This document shows positions 6,832 to 16,000 of a stretch of DNA of 16,647 nt, piece by piece. Origin of the DNA: Nitrospirota bacterium (GTDB lineage Bacteria > Nitrospirota > Nitrospiria > Nitrospirales > UBA8639). The notes beneath the pieces are model-generated. The model made no database searches, was not told the origin of the DNA, and saw only the letters and a list, made by a program, of their open reading frames with translations. Location of the stretch: the NCBI GenBank assembly GCA_029879555.1, contig JAOUQB010000018.1, positions 1 through 16,647 of the forward strand, in the 5' to 3' direction. How positions within the stretch are numbered: the stretch's first letter is position 1; each line of letters starts with the position of its first letter. Both the position numbers and the translations under genes were made by a program.

Positions 6832-7209
6832 ATGAAAAAACGAAAACCTCGCAATTTAGACGTGGTGGTTGCCGAAAAAAATCCTGCCCACCGAGCGACC
6901 TTATGTAGTTTAATCGCGAGTTTAAATTGCGTGGCTATTCCAGCCTGCTCGGGGTTGGAAACTCTGGTGGCGATCAAAGAAGGTTCGGCGGGCCTTGTGT
7001 TATTGGATGCTGATCTTCTATCTTCCAAGCGCGAGAGCGCGCTTCAAGAAATTCGCCAAATTGATCCTTCGTTGCCTATTATTATGATGAGTGGGACGCT
7101 GACGCCTGAGCTTTCCCGGCGGTTTGGTGCCCAGGGGGCTCAGGGCGTTCTCGTGAAACCCATTCAACGGGATCAATTAGCGATGACGTTGTTTCGGTTT
7201 TTACTGTAA
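6832..7209 (+). CDS. Stand-alone receiver-domain protein (response regulator without output domain)
   Basis: 125 residues: one CheY-like domain and nothing else. The phospho-acceptor is Asp59 in GLVLLDADLL, the switch Ser/Thr is Ser87 (IIMMSGT) and the invariant Lys is Lys109 (GVLVKP). The N-terminal acidic pair, usually Asp-Asp or Glu-Asp, is reduced to Ala14-Glu15 (VVVAEKNP), so Mg2+ binding may be weakened. No kinase gene is nearby. I chose ATG at 6832, where a typical receiver strand follows a Lys/Arg-rich start. The frame is open to a GTG at 6739 and would then begin CSSCGGTGKG, a DnaJ-like Cys motif; I consider that less likely. The Shine-Dalgarno is weak at both starts. It is divergent from nhaR with a 234-base gap. 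Confidence 0.78.
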   Translation: MKKRKPRNLDVVVAEKNPAHRATLCSLIASLNCVAIPACSGLETLVAIKEGSAGLVLLDADLLSSKRESALQEIRQIDPSLPIIMMSGTLTPELSRRFGAQGAQGVLVKPIQRDQLAMTLFRFLL

Positions 7210-7369
7210 GGGAGAATGTCGTGGAGATATTCATACAGACGAGACGGTCATATCAAGCAGGCACCAAATTTATCGCCCGATCGATCAAGGTGGTGAGCTG
7301 TACCTCTTGAGTCAGGTTTTTCTGAGGAGGCCTTATCACTCAACGGTTGATCTTAGGAGAGGGAACACC

Positions 7370-8206
7370 ATGAACAATGGCATGAATGAAAAATTTAATA
7401 GGCTTGTGTTGCTCTTTTGTGGGGTGAGTCTTCTTGTCCCGTCCGCCATATTTGCCGAGTCGTCATCCCCCAAGACCGTTCCTGGACAATCGACGGCCGG
7501 GGCCGTAGGGTCATCGGAAGTATTATATGGTCCTGAGGTACATTGGCGAGCTCATAAGAAGGCGGAAGATCTCTTTAAGTCGTGGAATTTTGACCAGGAG
7601 AAAATTGGCGGCCTTCCTGCCGGGTTCTCTGTGGGAAGCACCCATAAAGAATCAACTGGAGAATGGCACATCGAAGCGGATCGGGAAGCGCCTTCTTCCC
7701 CACATGTTATGACACAAACGGCTTCCTGTCCCCAAGAAGATTGCTTTCAGGTATTACTCGCAGACACAGGAAATCTTGGGTTACCTGATATCGTCGTCAA
7801 ACTCCGGGAAGTGTCTCCGGGAAAAGGGAATGAGGCGGGAATTGTGTTGGCGGCACAGGACCATCGGAACTTTTACGCGGTGACCGTCGATCTCAACTCC
7901 TATGAGTTGAGAACGTATCGGGTGCAGGACGGGGAGCCGTCTCTTCTGGGGAAAGGCGTGGCTAAACCAAAGCCAGGAGCATGGCATGTCCTCCGTGTTC
8001 AAGTGGTGAATTCAGCCCACGTGGATTTTCCGCGTTTGGAGTTATATTTAGACGGGTATGAGGTTCCCATGCCTGAGGTTTATTCGATTCAGGGAAAGGG
8101 TCGAATTGGAGTGCTTACAAAAGGGGAGACCGTGGCGAAGTTTGATGGACTTGGCGTGGTCGAAATGATGGCGAATCGTCCGCTTTCTAAGCCCGCTGCC
8201 TATTAA
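7370..8206 (+). CDS. Secreted protein with a DUF1080-like (concanavalin/LamG-type) domain
   Basis: 278 residues. A signal peptide is clear: Lys8/Arg11, hydrophobic 12-27, and a likely cleavage after IFA (29). The mature protein has one all-beta domain (about 60-270) with WNFDQEKIGGLPAGF near its start, GNEAGIVLAAQDHRNFYAVTVDLN in the middle, and WHVLRVQV ... LELYLDGYEV ... GRIGVLTKGETVAKFDGLGV near the end. This ordering is typical of DUF1080 and related laminin-G-like folds that bind or cleave glycans. I see no obvious catalytic signature, so binding in the periplasm or outside the cell is only a suggestion. CPQEDC (140s) offers a possible disulfide. ATG at 7370 follows TAGGAGAGGG; the longer frame from a TTG at 7307 has a poorer start. 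No clear partner is nearby. Confidence 0.8.
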   Translation: MNNGMNEKFNRLVLLFCGVSLLVPSAIFAESSSPKTVPGQSTAGAVGSSEVLYGPEVHWRAHKKAEDLFKSWNFDQEKIGGLPAGFSVGSTHKESTGEWHIEADREAPSSPHVMTQTASCPQEDCFQVLLADTGNLGLPDIVVKLREVSPGKGNEAGIVLAAQDHRNFYAVTVDLNSYELRTYRVQDGEPSLLGKGVAKPKPGAWHVLRVQVVNSAHVDFPRLELYLDGYEVPMPEVYSIQGKGRIGVLTKGETVAKFDGLGVVEMMANRPLSKPAAY

Positions 8207-8253
8207 GCCCAATGTGTGAGGCTGTCCTGATTCAAGGAGGAACAAAGGGAACC

Positions 8254-8337
8254 ATGCGGAGTCTTTGTTATACCTTTCCCGACCTACTGAGCAACGAACC
8301 AGTAGATGTTTATCACCTTTCCTTGCGTGATGCGTGA
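8254..8337 (+). CDS. Possible 27-residue leader peptide upstream of purE
   Basis: ATG at 8254 opens a 27-codon frame ([20 protein letters not shown] then HLSLRDA) ending TGA at 8335-8337, 10 bases before the purE ATG. AAGGAGG lies 13 bases upstream and AAAGGGA closer. AACAAAG (8241-8247) can pair with CTTTGTT (8263-8269), placing the start codon in the loop, and CTACTG/CAGTAG (8284-8289 / 8300-8305) forms a second small stem. It could be a translated leader coupling to purE, or chance. I recognise no homologue and there is no codon bias evidence. Confidence 0.3.
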   Translation: MRSLCYTFPDLLSNEPVDVYHLSLRDA

Positions 8338-8347
8338 CAAGGATAAT

Positions 8348-8857
8348 ATGGGAAACTCCACAGAAAACCGATCGACTTCAAAGCCCCTTGTGGGCATTAT
8401 CATGGGAAGCAGAAGTGATTGGGAGACGATGCGTCCCGCCAGTGAATTGTTGGCGGAACTCGATATTCCCCATGAATGCCGGATCGTTTCCGCTCACCGC
8501 ACTCCTGCTTGGATGTTCGATTACGCCACCACCGCTGAAAAGCGAGGGCTTCGTGTCATTATTGCTGGGGCAGGTGGTGCCGCCCATCTCCCGGGAATGA
8601 CTGCAGCGAATACCGTGCTTCCCGTCCTGGGTGTCCCTGTGCGGTCGCGCACCCTTCAAGGGTTTGATTCGCTTCTCTCAATCGTGCAGATGCCAAAAGG
8701 GGTTCCGGTGGCCACTCACGCCATTGGTGAAGATGGTGCGTTCAATGCCGCGTTGCAAGCTGCTGCCATTTTGGCCTTAACCGATGCCGGCGTTCGTGAA
8801 TCTCTTCAAGCCTATCGAGACAAAGCCGCCAGCCAAGCATCGGAGAATCTGGAGTGA
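8348..8857 (+). CDS. purE: N5-carboxyaminoimidazole ribonucleotide mutase, PurE class I
   Basis: 169 residues, typical of bacterial PurE. It converts N5-CAIR to CAIR in de novo purine synthesis, in the cytoplasm, as an octamer in known members. Visible motifs: [10 protein letters not shown] (phosphate binding), SAHRTP with catalytic His50, [12 protein letters not shown], and [12 protein letters not shown]. These are class I features; pairing with purK confirms the two-step bacterial route instead of direct AIR carboxylase. I chose ATG at 8348 because AAGGA lies 4 bases upstream and the protein fits known lengths; an in-frame ATG at 8306 adds 14 unlikely residues. It overlaps purK by 4 bases (GTGA). 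Confidence 0.95.
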   Translation: MGNSTENRSTSKPLVGIIMGSRSDWETMRPASELLAELDIPHECRIVSAHRTPAWMFDYATTAEKRGLRVIIAGAGGAAHLPGMTAANTVLPVLGVPVRSRTLQGFDSLLSIVQMPKGVPVATHAIGEDGAFNAALQAAAILALTDAGVRESLQAYRDKAASQASENLE

Positions 8858-10065
8858 ATACGATACTTCCGGGTGGAACGATCGGCGTTCTTGGCGGCGG
8901 ACAACTCGGAAGGATGCTGGCTATGGAAGGGCGTCGGATGGGGTATCGGGTTGGTGTGTTAGATGCGATGGCGAAGGGTCCCGCTGCACAAGTCGCGGAT
9001 TTTGCGGTTCAATCAGAATTTTCCAATATCGAACGTGTGTTGGATTTTATCGCGCAGGTGGATGTGGTCACCGTTGAAACGGAATTGGTCCCATGGGATG
9101 TTCTTGCAGAAATCGAGAAAAGTAAGCCGACTCGCCCTTCGTCGTTTGTGCTGGCCCTGGTCCAGGATCGACTCGTTCAACGCCAATATCTTCAAGAGCA
9201 CCACTTTCCACAAACGCCTTTTGCCTCAATCAAGAAAGGGGGCGACTTGCCGCATGCCGCCCAACATGTCGAATTCCCGGCGATATTAAAGACATGTCGA
9301 TCCGGCTATGACGGAAAAGGGCAAACCCGAGTGGCCAGCGACAAACAGCTGAAAGATGCGTGGAAAGAACTGGATGAGGTTCCCGCAGTTTTGGAAACCG
9401 TGGTGTCTTTTAAGAGCGAACTGTCGGTTGTGCTGGCGCGAAATCTACAGGGCGACATTCAAATCTATCCACTCGCTGAGAATGTCCACCGTCAGAACAT
9501 TCTGCATACCACCCGTGTGCCGGCTCAAGTAGCGGACACGGTCCGGTTACGCGCGGGGGAGCTGGGTGTGGCACTTGCAGAGGCTCTTGAGTACTGCGGG
9601 ATTATGGCCGTTGAACTCTTTCTCCTTGAGGACGACCGTCTGCTGATCAACGAAATCGCACCACGGCCGCACAATAGCGGGCATTTTACATTTGGCGCTT
9701 GCGTGACCTCTCAATTCGAACAACATCTTCGAGCCATTTGTGGGTTGCCCTTAGGAGATTGCACGCTCTTGAGCCCCGTTGTGATGATGAATTTGCTTGG
9801 AGATTTGTGGGAAAACGGACCGCCAAATTGGGATGGTCTCCTGGCTCATCCCGGGGTTCGTCTCCATTTGTATGGCAAAGACCACCCTAAACCTGGACGA
9901 AAAATGGGCCACTTTCTTTTGTTAGAAAAGAATCCGGATCGTCTTCTGAACGAGGCAGAGGCTCTCCTGCGTGGTCTTACGCCGGGTCAAACTGGAAGAA
10001 GTGGTCGGAGTATCGAACATTCGGTTGAGCTGACCTCTCCAATATCCGGTATCAACAAAAAATAA
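8854..10065 (+). CDS. purK: N5-carboxyaminoimidazole ribonucleotide synthase, PurK
   Basis: 403 residues. It joins AIR, ATP and bicarbonate to form N5-CAIR, the substrate of PurE. It is an ATP-grasp enzyme: [12 protein letters not shown] (10-22) is the N-terminal nucleotide-fold glycine motif; [18 protein letters not shown] (143-160) is the ATP-binding B-domain loop; and AVELFLLED plus [14 protein letters not shown] (252-279) carries the metal-binding Glu residues and substrate contacts. The GTG start at 8854 overlaps the purE stop (GTGA), with GGAG just upstream. The C terminus extends a Gly/Ser-rich tail (about 380-403) past the usual end. It is the last gene before the inorganic-carbon cassette, 121 bases downstream, and its use of bicarbonate is a possible reason for that order. 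Confidence 0.95.
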   Translation: MNTILPGGTIGVLGGGQLGRMLAMEGRRMGYRVGVLDAMAKGPAAQVADFAVQSEFSNIERVLDFIAQVDVVTVETELVPWDVLAEIEKSKPTRPSSFVLALVQDRLVQRQYLQEHHFPQTPFASIKKGGDLPHAAQHVEFPAILKTCRSGYDGKGQTRVASDKQLKDAWKELDEVPAVLETVVSFKSELSVVLARNLQGDIQIYPLAENVHRQNILHTTRVPAQVADTVRLRAGELGVALAEALEYCGIMAVELFLLEDDRLLINEIAPRPHNSGHFTFGACVTSQFEQHLRAICGLPLGDCTLLSPVVMMNLLGDLWENGPPNWDGLLAHPGVRLHLYGKDHPKPGRKMGHFLLLEKNPDRLLNEAEALLRGLTPGQTGRSGRSIEHSVELTSPISGINKK

Positions 10066-10186
10066 GTCAAGTCGGCGAATTATCGGGAATGAAAAACGAC
10101 TCGGCATTATCCTCCTCTCTGTGTTGTGTCAATAATTTTCTGAAGGCTATGCGCGATGACTCCCAACCGTACGGGGAGATTCCCTT

Positions 10187-11887
10187 ATGACGATGTTTGT
10201 GGCCATCCTTGTCCCTCTGTTACCCCTCGTCTCTGGAATTATTCTCGGTGTGTTTGGAAAGCACCTGAGGGAAACAAGTTCAAAGGTGGGCGTCTTGGCG
10301 CTGGCGTTGGCCTTTATCTGTTCTCTCTGGGTGCTTTATGCGGTCAGTGTGGGTGGACCCATTCGGATCATGCTTCCGCCCTTCCATTCCGGACCAGATG
10401 GCTGGTTTCAATTCGGCCTGTTCATTGATCGGCTGAGTGCAGTCATGATGGTGCTCATTACGAGTGTGAGTACCGTGATTCACGTCTATTCCATTCGGTA
10501 TTTACAGGGGGATCCTGGATATGCCCGGTTTTACTCCTTACTGGGTTTGATGACCTTTGTCATTCTTTCGCTGGTTTCCAGTCCGAATCTATTGATGCTG
10601 TTTGTGTTTTGGCAGCTTCTAAGTTGGATCCTGTACCTGATTCTCGCATTTAATTATGCGCATGTGCCCGCCTACCAGAATGCATTTAAGACCTTGATGG
10701 TTCATCGCATTGGAGATGTCACCTTTCTTTGTGGGATCTTTATGGCGTATAAATATTTCGGCACCCTTGGTTTTAATGAACTCTTTGAGCGAGCGTCACA
10801 ACAATCTTATGTTATTTCGCTCTTGCCAGGAAATCTTCTCGACATCAGTGTGGTCACCGTCATTACCTTACTCATCTTTATCGGTGCCATGGCCAAATCT
10901 GCTCAATTTCCTTTGCATGTGTGGTTGCCGGATACCATGGATTCTCCAACCCCGGTCTCAGCTTTGATGCACGCGGGGATCATCAACGCAGGCGGTTTCC
11001 TTCTTAATCGGTTGGCTCCGCTTTATGCTCTTTCACCCAACACCCTGCATATTGTGTTTGTGATTGGCGCACTGACCGTGGTGTTCGGAGCCTCTATGAT
11101 GCTCGTGCAAAATGACATAAAGAAAACTCTCGGATACTCGACCATGGGCCAAATGGGCTATATGATCATGGAATGTGGGCTTGGCGCATTTGCGCTTGCT
11201 ATTTTTCATCTGATTGCGCATGGGCTCTTCAAAGCTTCACTCTTTCTCAGTGCGGGTAATGTCATTCATACCGCTCGCCATGAACCCAAGTTTCCTGAAT
11301 CCTCCGGCCATAAACCGACAAAACTCCCCGCCCAAGCCACTTGGGTGACTGGAATGATTGTGACGTTGATTATGCCGCTGATTATTTTGATGGTGGCACA
11401 TGATCTATTGGAAGTTCCGCTTAAAGATGCGCACGGGGCGGTGATCTTTCTCTTTTTTAGTTGGGTGACCGCCTCGCAAGCCATATTTAGTTTGTATCGA
11501 TTACATGCGGTGGCTTCGTGGAAAGTCGCGAGTGCGATGATTGCCGCGTTATTTCTTATTGGATTTACCTATTTGTGGGCAGGTGAAGTCTTTACCCATT
11601 TTCTGTACCCCGGACCAGGAGTGGCAGATGCGTTCTTCGTCGCAGCGGCTTTGAATCCTATTGTGTTTGATGCGCTCATTTTGATTTCGACGTTCTTAAT
11701 TTTTTTAGCGTGGATTTATGCTTATACCGATGCCAAAGGGCAAAAGCTTTTGAATACAGAGTGGAGTCAAGCCATTCAACAAAAAGTCTATGTGATTCTT
11801 ATCAACCGGCTGTATGTGGATCTCCTCTATATGCGATGGGGGAACGCACTCTTTCAATGGGCTCAAAAATTTGGGAACCGGTATTAA
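10187..11887 (+). CDS. dabB: NuoL/Mrp-type proton channel subunit, DabB-like
   Basis: 566 residues, about 14 membrane helices, inner membrane. It belongs to the family of complex I antiporter-like subunits (NuoL, MrpA, DabB). Conserved features include Lys237 in AMAKSAQFPLHVWLPDTM, His262 in SALMHAGIINAGG, DIKKTLGYSTMGQMGYM (310-326), and HLIAHGLFKASLFL (341-354) with Lys349. At the TM5 position where NuoL has Glu in a Trp-Glu-Gly context, this protein has Trp142-Gln143. The C terminus NRLYVDLLY is NuoL-like. With dabA downstream and no other Nuo genes, a role as the cation-conducting half of a DIC pump is likely. GGGGAG lies 8 bases before ATG. The next gene starts 29 bases after the stop. 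An alternative is a fragment of an ion-translocating respiratory complex. Confidence 0.85.
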   Translation: MTMFVAILVPLLPLVSGIILGVFGKHLRETSSKVGVLALALAFICSLWVLYAVSVGGPIRIMLPPFHSGPDGWFQFGLFIDRLSAVMMVLITSVSTVIHVYSIRYLQGDPGYARFYSLLGLMTFVILSLVSSPNLLMLFVFWQLLSWILYLILAFNYAHVPAYQNAFKTLMVHRIGDVTFLCGIFMAYKYFGTLGFNELFERASQQSYVISLLPGNLLDISVVTVITLLIFIGAMAKSAQFPLHVWLPDTMDSPTPVSALMHAGIINAGGFLLNRLAPLYALSPNTLHIVFVIGALTVVFGASMMLVQNDIKKTLGYSTMGQMGYMIMECGLGAFALAIFHLIAHGLFKASLFLSAGNVIHTARHEPKFPESSGHKPTKLPAQATWVTGMIVTLIMPLIILMVAHDLLEVPLKDAHGAVIFLFFSWVTASQAIFSLYRLHAVASWKVASAMIAALFLIGFTYLWAGEVFTHFLYPGPGVADAFFVAAALNPIVFDALILISTFLIFLAWIYAYTDAKGQKLLNTEWSQAIQQKVYVILINRLYVDLLYMRWGNALFQWAQKFGNRY

Positions 11888-11916
11888 GCGCAGCATCGGG
11901 TGAGATTGAGACCATC

Positions 11917-12990
11917 ATGCCTATAGAAGTCACTACAATTCTTGCCTTTGCGATCATTCTTTCAGCCTTTTGCGCAATCCTAGGGCAACGTTCAAAGCTA
12001 TCGTCACCGATACTTGTCCAAATTCTTATAGTGTCGGGACTCGGACTTGGAACCTTGCTGACGCCCTTGCCCATTAATCGATATTTTCTCGTTGGGGTTC
12101 TTGGTTTTGCAGCGTATTTGCTCTTTCAGTCTCATTGTCGCGCGACGACGAAAACCATGAGTCTTGCGCAAATCGCTCTCGCAATTCTTCTGGTGCTGGT
12201 GTCTTCCTTTTCGGATCACTCCTTAGCCATGTTCGCTGGACTGGGTCTAGGGTTTACCCTCCTGCCACTCTTTCCGTTTCATCTACCGTTCGTCTCACTC
12301 GTGAGTTCTGCTCATGGAGCAATGTCTGGTCTATGGGTCACCGTGTTCCTTTCTCTCGGATTGGCTGAGCTCACGGAGCTCCCAACTTTCCTGTCGGAAG
12401 GAATGCCCTCCGCCGTTTCCTGGTTAGCCTTGGGCAGTGCCCTGTATGCCTCACTCAAATGTCTGGGACAAACCCAAATTCGGCCATTACTCACCTACGC
12501 AACTATTGCCCAAGCATCCATGTTATGGGGGCTCACGACGGTGTTCTCGATATTTTCCGAATGGGTAATATCGTTTGGGTTAACCATTGCCTTCGTCATG
12601 ACCGCACTCCTTTTCACCTATCACTGTATTCAGCAGAGGTTTGGTTCGCATGCCCTAGGAACGCTGCCGGGCTTGGCCTTGGTCATGCCACGACTGGGTG
12701 TGTGCTTGATTATTCTAATCAGTTTTGCGGTGCTGCTTCCCCTTGTTCCGGTATTGTCAGGGTTGCCCGCTCTGCCAACGGCGAACAATCAAGATGTCTG
12801 CCTTGTTATCTTGTGCTTCATTATATTCGTCGTGTGGATTTTTGAGAGTTGGTATTTCCCCCATTTAATGCATCAAACGGCTTTTGGAAAAGCGAGACCG
12901 GATATTCCCTACTCGGATTTAACCGCAGGGGAAATCAGCGGACTTACCTTACTCATTGCTGCCGCCAGTTATCATGGACTATTTTATTAG
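11917..12990 (+). CDS. Short, degenerate NuoM/N-like membrane protein between dabB and dabA
   Basis: 357 residues with about 10-11 hydrophobic segments. Two stretches betray antiporter-subunit ancestry: LGFTLLPLFPFHLPFVSLVS (111-130), which aligns with the TM7 motif AFxxKxPLFPLHxWLPDAH of NuoM but has Leu where the channel Lys belongs, and TQIRPLLTYATIAQASMLWG (186-205), matching DIKRLLAYSSxAHMG of TM9. It lacks about 100 N-terminal and many C-terminal residues of full subunits. A structural, non-pumping subunit of the DabAB complex is my inference. I chose ATG at 11917, after the dabB stop; the frame is open back to 11710 but that part lies inside dabB. The gene ends 12 bases before dabA, which suggests translational coupling. 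I know no standard gene name for it. Confidence 0.75.
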   Translation: MPIEVTTILAFAIILSAFCAILGQRSKLSSPILVQILIVSGLGLGTLLTPLPINRYFLVGVLGFAAYLLFQSHCRATTKTMSLAQIALAILLVLVSSFSDHSLAMFAGLGLGFTLLPLFPFHLPFVSLVSSAHGAMSGLWVTVFLSLGLAELTELPTFLSEGMPSAVSWLALGSALYASLKCLGQTQIRPLLTYATIAQASMLWGLTTVFSIFSEWVISFGLTIAFVMTALLFTYHCIQQRFGSHALGTLPGLALVMPRLGVCLIILISFAVLLPLVPVLSGLPALPTANNQDVCLVILCFIIFVVWIFESWYFPHLMHQTAFGKARPDIPYSDLTAGEISGLTLLIAAASYHGLFY

Positions 12991-13002
12991 AGAGTATTCA
13001 TT

Positions 13003-16000
13003 GTGGCTGAAGTGAAAGAAATCGATCAGTCAAGAGACGGACAGCGAATGGAGGTTCTCTCGCTGGTCAAACTGGCGAGTGAGCCCATTTCTCACTATTG
13101 GCCCATGCAAACATTTATTCACCATAATCCCCTCCACGGATTAGAACACCTACCCTTTGGTGAGGCTATTAACGAAGCGACACGGTTTCTTGGTGGCCAA
13201 GGGTATCTACCCAATACAGAATACCGGAATTACCACCAGCAAGGGCGCATTACCCTAGATGCCATTGATGAAGCGTTAAAAGATCAGAGTGACAATCAAC
13301 TCATTGTCATCGGCCATCGAAAAATTTCTCATCTCGAAACCTTACGTGCGATTCTCATCAATGGAACCGGTTATACCGCACCAGATGTGGCCTCAGTCCT
13401 TTTGCAAGAATATCAAGACGACAATGATGTGAAGGCGCTCATTGATAAACTCCAAGCTCTGTTCGAGTCAAAACCACCCACATGGTCTTTAAATGATCAT
13501 GCCACGAGGGAGCAAGAGGAACTTGGGTCGGCCTACATCCTGTCCGCCTGGTGCGATCAAACACTGGGCACTACGGTTCAGGACCTCATGAACTACGAAC
13601 TCATCAAATGGTGTGGCAGTTTTCTGGATGAAGGACATGCTCCCTGGCCTATGCCTTTTCGAGAAAAAACCTTTTATGGTGGTTGGAAAGCATTGGCCCA
13701 AATCGAGCGGTCTGGTTCGGTGTTAGGCATTCCACAATGGCAATCCAAAATTCAACGTCTTCCGATCCGACCAGAAGATGCCATCCTCGAAAGCCTCGAG
13801 GCCATGGCCATTCCTCGTGAAGTGTGGATGGATTATTTCACCATGCATTTGGCGCAGTTGTCGGGATGGGCCGGATTCATCAAATGGCGATCAGAACAAT
13901 CGGATTATCAGTGGCAGAATGCCAATCGCATTGACCTAGTCAAATACCTCGCGGTTCGTTTGTTTTATGAAAAAGAACTGGTCGCATTGGCTTGCCAAGA
14001 CAAACTTGGCATTCCAGGAACGTATTCTTCGATTCAGTCCTATCTCGAGAGTCACCCCTCTGGATATGGACTGTACAAGGAATGGAAACTCACAGGTTTA
14101 CCGGCAATGGTCGTCGAGGATCTTGGGCTTTCACTTTTCGTGCAACACCCCTTGCCCATTGATGCACTCGATAAGAGTGCCGTCCGCATCAGAGAAATCT
14201 GGCAGTCGATTCGCCGAGAACAAGACATTCACCAAATGGCCTTAATGGCGTTGCACCTCGCCAGATCCCTTGGCTTCTCTGTGCAAGAGTTAGTCACCAG
14301 TCCTCAAGAAACGTTGGTTGGATTAATGGAATGGGCATCGCAATTTCCAGAGCCACAACATGGTCCGATTTGGCTGAAAGCCTTTGAACTCACTTTCATT
14401 AAAGGGTTTCTCCCAGGTTTTTCTCCGAATCTTGAAATACTCGAAAAAATCGATGAGTCAGAAGAACCATCCGCTGAATCACGTCCATTGGCTCAAGGGA
14501 TTTTCTGCATTGATGTTCGGTCGGAGGGTTTTCGTCGGCATTTCGAAGAAGTTGGAGGAAATGAAACCTTTGGATTTGCTGGATTTTTTGGCGTTCCCCT
14601 TTCCTACCAAGGGTTTGGGAGTGAGCAAGAAACCGATCAATGTCCGGTCCTGCTCAAACCCAAACATGTCATCAAAGAAATTCCTCGAGCGTACCAAGCC
14701 AAGGCGGCCAAACAATTTCTGGAACGACAACAGTTAGCGAAAACAGGGCATACGCTCCTTCATGATTTGAAAGAGAATGTGATTACTCCCTATGTCATGG
14801 TCGAAGCCATTGGCTGGTTTTTCGGGTTCAGGCTGTTTGGCCAAACCTTGAGTCCCTTGTGGTTTAAACGGATCACGTCCTGGTTTACTGAGCGATTTGA
14901 CATTCCCCTTGGTACGACGTTGACCGTTGACAAGCTGACCAACCAGGAGGCAGAGGAAATGGTGGCCTCAGAGCATCGTGCCTCAATCTATCGTATGCTC
15001 ATCGAACAGTGTGGCCGACAAGGGATGGCTGTTTCACATGACCAAGTCGAACGACTTCGCAAGCTCGCGCTGAGCCAAATGACCTTTGATCCGGACGAAG
15101 AGGAGGAATTACTCAGCAAGCTCCAGTGGACGGAATCTGACCACACGCAATTTATTGAAGACTTAAGAAACCAATATGGTGTGCACGACCGCGCCGCCAA
15201 TAATCGGATGCATCGTATTACGCAGACAGGATTCACCACCACCGAACAAGCGCATTTTGTGGAAACCGCTCTTCGGGTTCTAGGGTTCACCAAAACGTTT
15301 TCCCGGTTGATCTTAACGTGTGCCCATGGCAGCATTTCCGATAACAATCCATTTGAATCGGCTTTAGATTGTGGGGCCTGTGGAGGGAACCACGGGGTCT
15401 CGAATGCTCGGGCCTTTGCGGCCATGGCCAACAAAGGACAGGTGCGACACATTCTGGCACAAAAAGGGATTCATATTCCTCCTGACACTCATTTCCTGCC
15501 AGGTCAACATGATACCACTACTGACGAGGTTGAGTTGTTCGACCTAGAAGACGTCCCAGCGACTCATCGTAAAGATTTAGTGAGACTCCAACACGACCTG
15601 GATGAAGCCACTCGCCGCAATAGTAGGGAGCGGTTAACTCGCTTACCCGACGACAAGGGGTGTGAATCATTGGCGGAGGCAGCTGAACGGACTAAACAGC
15701 GCAGCATCGATTGGTCTCAGGTTCGGCCCGAATGGGGCCTTTCTCGACACACGGCATTTATTGTGGGAAGACGTCTCTTAACACAAGGCATTAATCTTGA
15801 GGGGCGAACATTTTTACACTCGTACGATTATTCCCAAGATGAGACAGGTAAATATTTGGAAATCATCATGACGGCGCCTATGATCGTGGCAAATTGGATC
15901 AACATGGAGCATTATTTTTCCACAGTGGACCCAGTGGTGTATGGTGCTGGAAGCAAGGTCTACCATAATGTGGTGAGTCGCATCGGGGTTATGTATGGGT

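Noticed and set aside
6657..7028. 123-codon minus-strand frame opposite the receiver gene
   Set aside because: It runs opposite the conserved Asp59 region of the receiver and has no domain; the receiver reading explains the sequence.
7217..7297. 26-codon frame between the receiver gene and the secreted-protein gene
   Set aside because: The ribosome site is only about one base from the ATG and no conserved feature is visible.
10066..10186. Promoter directly before dabB
   Set aside because: TTGTGT (10124) with CTATGC 17 bases on is the best pair seen, but the -10 match is too poor to call.
11710..11916. Longer N terminus for the short NuoM/N-like protein
   Set aside because: The extra 69 codons lie almost wholly inside dabB in another frame and contain no membrane segment.
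14988..15452. 154-codon antisense frame inside dabA
   Set aside because: It is opposite the conserved zinc-site region; Ser/Cys/Arg-rich shadow translation with no recognisable domain.
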